Part shown: in pieces, positions 8,310 through 15,735 of the stretch
Position numbering within the stretch: the first letter of the stretch is position 1
Layout of the letters: the number at the start of each line of letters is the position of its first letter
From: Extensimonas soli
GTDB taxonomy: Bacteria; Pseudomonadota; Gammaproteobacteria; Burkholderiales; Burkholderiaceae_C
NCBI RefSeq assembly: GCF_029211265.1
Contig: NZ_JARGEL010000009.1
Coordinates: 1-61,432, forward strand
DNA: 61,432 bases
Reading direction: 5' to 3'
Translations under genes and position numbers: made by a program
Notes under the pieces: model-generated
Databases searched by the model: none
Told to the model about the DNA's origin: nothing
Seen by the model: the letters and a program-made list of their open reading frames with translations, nothing else

Positions 8310-8878
8310 TGAAAGCTCCCTCTTTCTCTTTCTGCGGGGGCTGCGCGCCCGAATCGGAGGAACCTCCTGCAAAACATCTCGCCGCAGCCTTCAGAGGTGG
8401 ATGGCCGGCGCTGGCGTTTCGCCGCGTCGGGGGCGAGCGCGCTGGCGTTGCGGCGTGGATGATGGCGAGGCGACTGGCAGGGCAGTTTGGTTGCTGCGGA
8501 GGAACTCGTGGTGGGTCCATGGCCGACGAAGCGGCGACCAAAATGACCGGCAGCCGTCCGCCAGCGCCCGCGTAAATGCACAGCACCGCCTAATGGGCAA
8601 TCAGGGTTGAAGTGGAGCGGGTGAAGGGAACAGCACCCGGTCGCTAACTCGTTTATTACGAACGCTTTTTCCGATCCAAGCGTCACGGAATGGACTCGAT
8701 TGTGGACTCAAGTCTTCGGCCTGGTCAACGCAAGCCGCTGCGGGTGATCCAAATCGAGCCAAGCTCATCCATCAACAGCCAGAGCATCGGATTTCATACC
8801 GAAGTCTATCTGTCCACTGGCACATCACGCCACAGGCCGCTACGGACAGGTGAGCTGCGTCCTCAAAGGATTGACTCA
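8310..8878. other. Gene-free stretch between the TA operon and lysR
   Basis: These 569 bp hold only short ORFs without recognisable similarity or good start sites on either strand. The segment may be remnant DNA at an island junction. I see no terminal repeat, tRNA or integrase trace. Confidence 0.4.
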
Positions 8879-9775
8879 TCATCGACAGGCGCGGTCCCGC
8901 CCGCCTTTCGCCCGCTCGATGAACCGCTTCATGGGCTCCGAGGGTTCGCCCCGGCGGCGCAGCAGGTAGGTAGAGAGCACCGGTGGGCTGCCGGCCAAGG
9001 GACGAATGGAGATGTCCGGGCGCTGTAGCGTCTGCACCTGCGAGGCGATGGCGAAGCCGATGCCGTAGCCTGCACCGACCAGGGTCAGCATCACGCCCAG
9101 GCTGGTCACTTCATCGACCAGCTTGAGCGGCGTGCCTGCGTCCTGCAGCAGCGCTTGAATCTGATGGCGGCAGCCCGATCCCGATTCGGGATGGCACAGA
9201 ACCAGCGGGAACTTCAGGGCTTCGGCCAGCGGCACCTGCACGTGTGCCAGCAAGGGGTGGCGTGCGGGCACGATCACCGACAGCGGATCGGTCCACACCG
9301 GCTCGGCGACGAGGCCATCATGTACCGCGTTTGACAACGCAAAGCCGATGTCCAGCAGATCGTCGTGCAGCGTCTTGAGCTGCTGCGCGAACGGCAGCTC
9401 GAAGACGCGAATCTCCATCTCGGGCTCCTCCTCGCGGCTGCGTGCCAGCAAGGTGGCGATGCGGGGCTGCGCCAGGCCGTCGCAGATCGCGATGCGCAGA
9501 TGGCCCTGGTAGCCCTGTGCCGCCGCCTTGGCACTCTTGACTGCCTGCTCCACGGTGGCCATCACGCGTCGGCATTCGCCTAGGAACACCTGGCCGGCCC
9601 AGGTCAGCCGCGTCAGGCGGGTGCTGCGGTCGAACAACTGCACGCCAAGCTGGCTTTCCAGGTCGCGCATTGCTCGTGATACGGGAGATTGCTCGATCCC
9701 GAGACGCTCGGCCGCGCGGGCGAGATGCAGCTCTTCCGCGACTGCAACGAAATAGCGTAGCAATCTAGGCTCCAA
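8879..9775 (-). CDS. LysR-type transcriptional regulator (TTG start)
   Basis: A 298-residue regulator with an N-terminal winged helix-turn-helix (LLRYFVAVAEELHLARAAER then SPVSRAMRDLESQLGVQLF) and a substrate-binding effector domain. The start is TTG at 9775: GGGAGG lies five bases upstream in the coding direction, and homology begins at once. It belongs to the same subfamily as the gene at 26571 and the broken copy at 25568-26103. Upstream on the same strand is a 50-codon modB remnant that overlaps its first codons, so the native promoter has probably been replaced. Its target genes are unknown; the pha operon follows in the same orientation upstream. Confidence 0.88.
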   Translation of the reverse strand: MEPRLLRYFVAVAEELHLARAAERLGIEQSPVSRAMRDLESQLGVQLFDRSTRLTRLTWAGQVFLGECRRVMATVEQAVKSAKAAAQGYQGHLRIAICDGLAQPRIATLLARSREEEPEMEIRVFELPFAQQLKTLHDDLLDIGFALSNAVHDGLVAEPVWTDPLSVIVPARHPLLAHVQVPLAEALKFPLVLCHPESGSGCRHQIQALLQDAGTPLKLVDEVTSLGVMLTLVGAGYGIGFAIASQVQTLQRPDISIRPLAGSPPVLSTYLLRRRGEPSEPMKRFIERAKGGRDRACR

Positions 9776-9917
9776 GGCAGCCTCCCATCGGCCCTTTACA
9801 CCAGGTCTTGGTACGAGCCAGCCACCAAGCGATGGGGATGTCGATCAGGATCAGGGTGACGACGCCTGCTAAACGTGCGGTCAACCGGAGGGCTTGCAGA
9901 TCACTATCCGTCAGCAC
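9765..9917 (-). pseudogene. modB: Remnant of a molybdate ABC permease gene (modB N-terminus)
   Basis: Reading from a GTG at 9917, the frame gives LTDSDLQALRLTARLAGVV, then PIAWWLARTK and WCKGPMGG, and ends at TAG (9765-9767). This matches the start of ModB-type permeases (first transmembrane helix then P-I-A-W-W-L-A-R-T). The usual four to five residues before PIAWW are altered. About 180 downstream residues are missing; the lysR gene follows instead. It is a fusion scar from recombination or deletion. Confidence 0.6.
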
Positions 9918-10039
9918 GCAAACACCCTCGTGTCAATGCGCATGCTTCGTGTCCGAGCACCCGAGTGTGTAAAGGATGCTCTTCGGTGAACTGCCCAAGC
10001 GAATGGTCCAGACTTTCATGCCGCAGGCCCCTCGACTAC

Positions 10040-10786
10040 TCAATACATATGCTGGCCGCCGTTCATCGCCACGTTGCTGCCGGTCATGAAGGCGGCGGCT
10101 TCGCTGGCGATGAAGGCGACAAGTGCCGCAATCTCGTCCGGCTGGCCCAGACGGCCAACCGGAATCGCATCGATGATCTTCTGGCGCATGTCCTCCCGCA
10201 CCGCCATCACCATCTCGGTGGCCAGATAACCCGGCGACACGGTGTTGACCGTCACACCCTTGCGCGCGACCTCCTGCGCCAGCGCCTTCGTGAACCCGTG
10301 CACGCCGGCTTTGGCCGCCGAATAATTGGTCTGCCCGAACTGGCCCTTGCTGCCGTTGATCGACGAGATGTTGACGATGCGACCCCAGCCGCGCTCGACC
10401 ATCGGATCGATGAACGGCTTGGTGACGTTGAACATGGAGTCCAGGTTGGTGCGCAGTACGGCATCCCAACCGGCCTTGTCGAGCTTGCGCAGCGTTGCAT
10501 CGCGGGTGATGCCGGCGTTGTTCACCAGGATGTCGATCCGATGACCGTCGGCGTGGATGCGCCGCGCCATTTCCTGCGTTGATTCGTAGTTCGATACATC
10601 CACCCCGTAGGCAGCAAGTTTGTAGCCCTGTGTCGCTTGCGCTTGCTGCCACTGGCCAATCGTGGTGTTGCCGGGGGTATGCGTGACGATCACGCGGTGG
10701 CCGGCATCGTGCAGGGCACGGGCGATCGCAGCGCCCAACCCCCGGTTGCCTCCCGTCACCAGCGCCGTCCGTTGCGTCGTATTCAT
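10040..10786 (-). CDS. phaB: Acetoacetyl-CoA reductase (NADPH-dependent SDR)
   Basis: A 248-residue short-chain dehydrogenase that reduces acetoacetyl-CoA to (R)-3-hydroxybutyryl-CoA, the monomer for PHB synthesis. The nucleotide-binding motif TGGNRGLG is at residues 11-18, the catalytic Ser in NISSINGSKGQF near 141-142, and Tyr155/Lys159 in YSAAK. The ATG at 10786 is chosen over an upstream in-frame Met at 10957, which lies inside the phasin gene. It is the third gene of a phaC-phaP-phaB operon. No phaA thiolase is in the window, so acetoacetyl-CoA must come from another locus. Confidence 0.9.
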   Translation of the reverse strand: MNTTQRTALVTGGNRGLGAAIARALHDAGHRVIVTHTPGNTTIGQWQQAQATQGYKLAAYGVDVSNYESTQEMARRIHADGHRIDILVNNAGITRDATLRKLDKAGWDAVLRTNLDSMFNVTKPFIDPMVERGWGRIVNISSINGSKGQFGQTNYSAAKAGVHGFTKALAQEVARKGVTVNTVSPGYLATEMVMAVREDMRQKIIDAIPVGRLGQPDEIAALVAFIASEAAAFMTGSNVAMNGGQHMY

Positions 10787-10796
10787 TGCCGTCCCC

Positions 10797-11240
10797 TCAT
10801 TTCTTGGTCTTGCCCTGGGGTACGGCGCTTGGGGCGGTCCAGGGCTGGGTCCAGCGCTGGCAAAGCTGCGTGAAAGAGGCTGCGTCGCCACTCGCGCCGA
10901 ATGCCTCGGAGACAGACTCCTGCCAAGTCGTGAGCGCCTGGCGCAGTCCATTGGCAAAGGCCGTCTGGCTCTTGGCTGCTACTTGCCCGACCGCTTGGGC
11001 ATCGCCCATGCGGCCTTGGCACAGACGCCAGAACACTTCGGACGGCAAGGTCGCGAGCGCTTGCCAGTCGGCCGCCTGTTGGAGGCCCTGGATGCGCGAG
11101 GTGGTCTCCAGCACGCTGCCAGCGCTGAGCTGTTGCATGACTTCGAGCCAGTGATGGCTGCTCTCCTGCAGCAAGCGCGTGATCTGCAGTTGCAGCTCGG
11201 CATTGGCTTTGTAGAGATGGATTGGCAGTTCGTTGCTCAT
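10797..11240 (-). CDS. phaP: Phasin (PHB granule-associated protein)
   Basis: A 147-residue, mostly helical amphipathic protein with the phasin-type pattern (ELQLQITRLLQESSHHWLEV, QAVGQVAAKSQTAFANGLRQ). It ends in a Lys-rich tail. Phasins coat polyhydroxybutyrate granules and control their number and size. It lies between phaC (108 bp upstream) and phaB (10 bp downstream) on the same strand, which supports the assignment more than the sequence alone. Confidence 0.78.
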   Translation of the reverse strand: MSNELPIHLYKANAELQLQITRLLQESSHHWLEVMQQLSAGSVLETTSRIQGLQQAADWQALATLPSEVFWRLCQGRMGDAQAVGQVAAKSQTAFANGLRQALTTWQESVSEAFGASGDAASFTQLCQRWTQPWTAPSAVPQGKTKK

Positions 11241-11348
11241 TGCAGTGCCCTTCGGTCATGGTGGGCCCCCTTCGGGGCGGGTGTAGGCCATCCCAAGCGA
11301 TGTCCCTGTTGAAATGGTCTTGTCTTGTCTCGGCTTCGGCGCGTCGTA

Positions 11349-13109
11349 TCAGCGCATTGCCACATAGGTTCCCGGTGCATCACCAAGCGGGACCTGCGTG
11401 CCGCCCATGGCGGGCGGCGATACCCGCTCGGTCGAATGTCGTGCCAGCCACTGCTGCCAGGCTGGCCACCATGAGCCCTCGTTCAGCGGGGTTTCGGTAC
11501 GCCACGTTTGCGGATCGACGTAGCGAGCGCCGACGCTGCGGGTCGCAATCTGGTAGCTGCGCCGGGGGTGCCCCGGCTCGCTGACCACGCCGGCGTTGTG
11601 CCCGCCGCTGGTCAGTACGAAGGTCAGCTCCGCATCACTGAGCAGATGCATCTTGTACACGGATGGCCAGGGGGCAACGTGGTCGCGCACCGTGCCGACG
11701 ATGAGCATCGGCACTTCGATGTCGGCGATCGCCACCGGCCGTCCGCCGACCTGGTAGCGTCCCTCGGCCAGATCGTTGTTCAGATACAAACGCCGCAGGT
11801 ACTCGCTGTGCATGCGATACGGCATGCGCGTCACGTCGGCATTCCATGCCATCAGGTCATTGAACTCCTGCCGTTCGCCCAGCAGGTACTCGCGCACGCG
11901 CCGCGACCAGATCAGGTCGCGCGAGTTGAGCATCTGGAAAGAGGCGGCCATCTGCTTGCCGTCGAGATAGCCCTTGTCCCACATCCCGGCTTCCAGCCAG
12001 GCAAGTTGACTGTCGTCGATGAAAAGCGCGATTTCGCCCGACTCGCGGAAGTCGGTCTCCGACGCCAGCAGCGTCAAACTGCGCAGCCGTTCGTCGCCAT
12101 CGCGCGCCATCGCGGCTGCGGCGATCGTCAGCAAGGTGCCGCCCAGGCAATAGCCAACCGCCTGCACCTTGCGCTCGGGCACGATGGCCGTGACCGCGTC
12201 CAGTGCATCCATGACCCCCAGCCATCGGTAATCCTCGAGGCCGAGGTCGCGATCGGCCGCGGTCGGGTTCTTCCAGGAAAGGATGAACACCGTATGCCCC
12301 TGGTCGACCAGGTACTTCACCATCGAGTTGTGCGGTGACAGGTCGAGGATGTAGTACTTCATGATCCAGGAGGGCACGATCAGCACCGGCTCGGCATACA
12401 CATCGGGGGTCGTGGGTGTGTACTGGATCAGCTCGATCAGGTGGTTGCGAAACACCACCTTTCCTGGTGTGACCGCCACGTCCTGGCCGACTTTGAAGCC
12501 TTCGACCCCGGCCGGTTCATCGTCAAGCGCAAGACGCTGTGTATCGTCGAGGAAGTTCATCGCGCCGCGCCACAGGTTGGCGCCGCCGCTGGTTCTGATG
12601 GCTTCCAGCACTTCCGGGTTGGTCCAGATGAAATTCGATGGCGACCACATGTCCAGCCACTGCCGCCCAGCGAAAGTGACCATGTTCTCGTGATGGCGCG
12701 ACACGCCGCGCACGCCGGTGGTGGCGTTGTGCCACCACTGCTGCTGCAGCAAAAAGCCCTGGTGGATCACGTTGAACGGCCATTGCTGCCAGGCCGGCGC
12801 CTCGAAGCGCCGATCCTGCTCCAACGGCTCGATGCACGTGGGGCAGCCGTGGGCACTTGCAGCGTGCGCGACGTAGCGCGCCAAGCGTCGCTGCTTGTGC
12901 AATCCCTTTTCGATCAGGCTGCGCTGCTTGCCCGGTGAAAGGCTCAGGTGCAGCGCCCAGTCGTACCAAGCCAGCAAACCCGCCGCCGGTGACAACCCGC
13001 CAGTGCCGCGTGCCCGGCACGCGTTCGCAAGCGTATCCAGGACATCGGGGCGACAGACGACTTCGGACGGTGCCGGCGCGGGCTTGTCAGGTATGGCAAG
13101 GGTGTTCAT
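11349..13109 (-). CDS. phaC: Class I polyhydroxyalkanoate synthase
   Basis: A 586-residue enzyme that polymerises (R)-3-hydroxyacyl-CoA into polyester at the granule surface. The lipase-like box GYCLGG places the catalytic Cys at residue 321. Asp476 in VRDHVAPWPSVYK and His504 in SGGHNAG complete the triad. The conserved Trp-containing segment WQQWPFNVIHQGFL lies near residues 108-121. The length is normal for class I enzymes. It is the first gene of the operon, and a 24-nt sequence 19-42 bp upstream is repeated in front of the divergent tetR gene, so TetR probably regulates it. Confidence 0.93.
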   Translation of the reverse strand: MNTLAIPDKPAPAPSEVVCRPDVLDTLANACRARGTGGLSPAAGLLAWYDWALHLSLSPGKQRSLIEKGLHKQRRLARYVAHAASAHGCPTCIEPLEQDRRFEAPAWQQWPFNVIHQGFLLQQQWWHNATTGVRGVSRHHENMVTFAGRQWLDMWSPSNFIWTNPEVLEAIRTSGGANLWRGAMNFLDDTQRLALDDEPAGVEGFKVGQDVAVTPGKVVFRNHLIELIQYTPTTPDVYAEPVLIVPSWIMKYYILDLSPHNSMVKYLVDQGHTVFILSWKNPTAADRDLGLEDYRWLGVMDALDAVTAIVPERKVQAVGYCLGGTLLTIAAAAMARDGDERLRSLTLLASETDFRESGEIALFIDDSQLAWLEAGMWDKGYLDGKQMAASFQMLNSRDLIWSRRVREYLLGERQEFNDLMAWNADVTRMPYRMHSEYLRRLYLNNDLAEGRYQVGGRPVAIADIEVPMLIVGTVRDHVAPWPSVYKMHLLSDAELTFVLTSGGHNAGVVSEPGHPRRSYQIATRSVGARYVDPQTWRTETPLNEGSWWPAWQQWLARHSTERVSPPAMGGTQVPLGDAPGTYVAMR

Positions 13110-13127
13110 CTCTGGTCTTCCGATGTT

Positions 13128-13151
13128 GTAAGTAACTTATTACTATCATAA
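13128..13151 (-). promoter_or_regulatory. Putative TetR operator upstream of phaC
   Basis: Read in the phaC direction, this 24-nt site matches the site in front of tetR (13404-13427) at 22 of 24 positions. Both contain GATAGTAATAAGT followed by the core AAGTNACTT. It sits 19-42 bp upstream of the phaC ATG, a position where a bound repressor would block transcription or initiation. Confidence 0.6.
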
Positions 13152-13403
13152 TGCCTACGGGAAAAGATGCAAAGCCTTGAAGAACGCCCGGGGGATTTCC
13201 GCCTTCGCTCGAACGAAACCGCTTCTCTTGCTCTGACTGGGGTGGCCGACCTGCCGACCGATTACTCATGATGTGCCAGAGGAGTGTGTTCGCTTCCTGG
13301 GTCTCGTCAGCTCACTTGGCCACAATCCATGGATGGGGCAGGAACCATCCTTTCTCATGCGATGAACCGTATTCCCGATCTTGCGACGCGGATGTTTTGC
13401 ATG
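13152..13403. other. Divergent phaC/tetR intergenic region
   Basis: With the flanking operators the gap between phaC and tetR is 335 bp. Apart from the two operator copies near its ends I see no gene. Promoters for both directions must lie here, but no clear -35/-10 pair stands out by eye. Confidence 0.35.
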
Positions 13404-13427
13404 TTAGGATAGTAATAAGTCACTTAC
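13404..13427 (+). promoter_or_regulatory. Putative TetR operator upstream of tetR
   Basis: Second copy of the 24-nt site, in the same orientation relative to its downstream gene as the copy in front of phaC. It ends 17 bp before the GTG start of tetR, just ahead of GGAG (13433-13436). The AAGTNACTT core is a short inverted repeat of the kind TetR proteins bind. Confidence 0.6.
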
Positions 13428-13444
13428 TTTATGGAGTCTGATCG

Positions 13445-14053
13445 GTGAGCGAACGTCCTCAACATCTGTCCGCTGAAGAGCGGCGTGCTGCCACGGTGCA
13501 AGCGGTGGTGGACTTGGCCGCGGAGCAAAACCCGGCCGAAATCACGACCACGGCCATCGCCGATCGAATGGGTTTGACGCAGGGCGCGCTGTTTCGCCAC
13601 TTCCCCACCAAGGACGCGATCCTGGAGGCAACGATGACCTGGGTCGGTGAGCGTCTGCTGGTGCGCGTGGACAAGGCGGCCGAGGGCGCCGCGTCTCCTG
13701 CCGCGGCACTCGAAGCCATGTTCATGACGCACATCGACTTCGTGGCCAAGCATCCCGGCGTGCCGCGCATGCTGTTCGGAGAACTGCAACGCTCTGGCGA
13801 GACGCTCGCCAAGCGGATGGTGCAGACCTTGCTCCGTCAATACGAACAGCGCCTGCGCCGCCTGATGGAGGCAGGCAAGGCCCAAGGCGACCTGGATGCG
13901 GATCTGGACGTGGATGCCGCCGCCGTGTTGTTCATCGGCACGATCCAGGGACTGGTCATGCAGTCGCTGTTGGCCGGCAAGGTCAGTCGCATCCGTCGTG
14001 ATGCGCCAGCCGTGTTTGCCATCTATCTCCGTGGCATCACGCACACCCGATGA
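13445..14053 (+). CDS. TetR-family transcriptional regulator
   Basis: A 202-residue regulator. The N-terminal helix-turn-helix includes ITTTAIADRMGLTQGALFRHF, the TetR signature in which the recognition helix carries G-x-x-x-G-x-L/F-Y/F-x-H/Y-F. The C-terminal ligand domain is close to the AcrR_C group. The start is GTG at 13445, supported by GGAG at 13433-13436. It is divergent from phaC and upstream of an exporter operon. Identical-looking sites in front of both suggest it controls its own operon and the PHB operon. The effector is unknown. Confidence 0.87.
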   Translation: MSERPQHLSAEERRAATVQAVVDLAAEQNPAEITTTAIADRMGLTQGALFRHFPTKDAILEATMTWVGERLLVRVDKAAEGAASPAAALEAMFMTHIDFVAKHPGVPRMLFGELQRSGETLAKRMVQTLLRQYEQRLRRLMEAGKAQGDLDADLDVDAAAVLFIGTIQGLVMQSLLAGKVSRIRRDAPAVFAIYLRGITHTR

Positions 14054-14240
14054 AACGCCTTCCATCCTGCCGCCACGCAGTTGCCCGGTCGGCCGAGAGG
14101 CACACCACGGTCATGCGATCGCGTTGCGCCTCCAGCGCGAATCCGCGTCATTCAACACTCAGCCCGACCGCCCGGCGGAACGCACACGCACACCGCGACG
14201 ACGGCGAAGGCTTGGGAGTTTCCGCGATCAAGTAAAGGCC

Positions 14241-14666
14241 ATGAAGATGACCACTCATCCACAACGCAGCATCTGGCACTGGCTGATCTCCCCGCTCGCG
14301 ATCGGCTTCGGCCTGCTCACTCTTCGGGAGGGCGGCGCCGTTCTGTTTGTCGACGGCGCGGCGCGCCAAGCCGCCGGCCACTATGTGCCTTTCGTGCTCT
14401 GGTTCAATTTTCTGGCCGGGCTCGCCTACATCGTCGCCGGCGTCGGCTTGTGGATGCGCCGGCGCTGGGCCGCGTGGTTGGCGATTGTCATCACGGTGGC
14501 GACCGCACTCGTGTTCCTGGCTTTCGGAGTGCATGTGGCTTTGGGTGGCGCCTGGGAGCGGCGCACGGTGGTCGCCATGACGCTGCGCACGTTGGTGTGG
14601 GCAGGCATAGCGGCCATAGCCTGGCGCCGGTCAGCGGCGAATGCGCCGGTCGCACGCGAGCACTGA
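14241..14666 (+). CDS. Small four-helix inner-membrane protein
   Basis: A 141-residue protein with four predicted membrane segments (around residues 14-32, 43-66, 73-97 and 108-124). AAAGG precedes the ATG at 14241. I do not recognise a specific family. It lies between tetR and a HlyD-type adaptor gene on the same strand, with 27 bp to the latter, so it is likely part of the exporter operon. Its role there is unknown. Confidence 0.65.
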   Translation: MKMTTHPQRSIWHWLISPLAIGFGLLTLREGGAVLFVDGAARQAAGHYVPFVLWFNFLAGLAYIVAGVGLWMRRRWAAWLAIVITVATALVFLAFGVHVALGGAWERRTVVAMTLRTLVWAGIAAIAWRRSAANAPVAREH

Positions 14667-14693
14667 GCACCTTTATCCAGCGGAAACCCATCG

Positions 14694-15734
14694 ATGACAA
14701 CTCCAAACCTCCTCTCCAGAAAAACCCGTTGGGTCGTGATCGCCGTCGTCGTGCTCGCTCTTGGCGGCGCACTGGCGTTCTGGCTGTCGCGCGACCATGG
14801 ACAACAAGATGCATTGCGCCTCTACGGCAACGTCGACATCCGCGAGGTGCAACTGGCCTTCCGTCAGCCCGGGCGCGTGATGCAAATGGCTTTCGATGAG
14901 GGCGATGCCGTCAGCGCCGGCGCGCGCCTGGCGGCGCTCGATGCGCAACCCTATCGGGAGGCCCTTGCGGCAGCGCAGGCCCAGGTGCAGGTGGCGCAGG
15001 CGGAACTGGCCAAGCTGCGCCGCGGCCTGCGACCACAGGAAATCACCCAGGCGCGCGAGGCTCTCAGACAGGCACAGGCGCTCGCCACCGAGACCGAGCG
15101 CAATTTCCAGCGCCAGAGTGGCCTGTTGGCATCGGGCGCCAGCAGCCAGCGCACGGTCGATGCAGCCCGCACGGCACGCGACCAGGCAGCCGCTGGCGTC
15201 GAAGCGGCCAAGGCGGCCCTGTCGCAAGCATCCGAAGGTTTTCGCAAGGAAGACATCGCCGCGGCAGAAGCTCGCCTTGCGGCCGCACAGGCTGCCGCAG
15301 CGCAAGCCACGACAGCCTTGGCGGACACCGAGTTGATGGCGCCCAGTAGCGGCACCGTCATCGCACGAGTGCGGGAGCCCGGCAGCATGGTCGCAAGCCA
15401 GAGCGCGGTCTACAGCCTGAGCCTGGACAAGCCGGTTTACGTGCGCGCCTACGTGGGCGAGTCGGACTTGGGGCGCATCGCGCCCGGTACTGTGGTGCGC
15501 GTCAAAAGCGATTCATCAGAGAAGGTCTATCGCGGCCAGATCGGCTTCATCTCGCCGCGCGCCGAGTTCACCCCCAAGACGGTGGAGACGACGGATTTGC
15601 GCACGGATCTGGTCTACCGCCTGCGCATCGTCATCGACGAAGCCGACAGCGACAGTGCCTTGCGCCAGGGCATGCCGGTGACGATCGAGGTCGATGCGAA
15701 AGCCGGCACCAGCATCCCGGCGGGGGAGCGTTGA
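14694..15734 (+). CDS. HlyD/YbhG-type periplasmic adaptor protein
   Basis: A 346-residue membrane fusion protein. One N-terminal membrane anchor is at about residues 12-32. Next comes a lipoyl-like half (GNVDIREVQLAFRQPGRV), then a long Ala/Gln-rich coiled coil of about 110 residues (AAQAQVQVAQAELAKL onward) and the second lipoyl half (LMAPSSGTVIARV). It should bridge the inner-membrane ABC transporter encoded next to the outer-membrane channel encoded at 19794. The layout is that of the YbhGFSR exporter of enterobacteria. Confidence 0.88.
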   Translation: MTTPNLLSRKTRWVVIAVVVLALGGALAFWLSRDHGQQDALRLYGNVDIREVQLAFRQPGRVMQMAFDEGDAVSAGARLAALDAQPYREALAAAQAQVQVAQAELAKLRRGLRPQEITQAREALRQAQALATETERNFQRQSGLLASGASSQRTVDAARTARDQAAAGVEAAKAALSQASEGFRKEDIAAAEARLAAAQAAAAQATTALADTELMAPSSGTVIARVREPGSMVASQSAVYSLSLDKPVYVRAYVGESDLGRIAPGTVVRVKSDSSEKVYRGQIGFISPRAEFTPKTVETTDLRTDLVYRLRIVIDEADSDSALRQGMPVTIEVDAKAGTSIPAGER

Positions 15735-15735
15735 A

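Noticed and set aside
8279-8690. Small minus-strand ORFs between the TA operon and lysR
   Set aside because: Several overlapping frames of similar quality, none with a start signal or family pattern.
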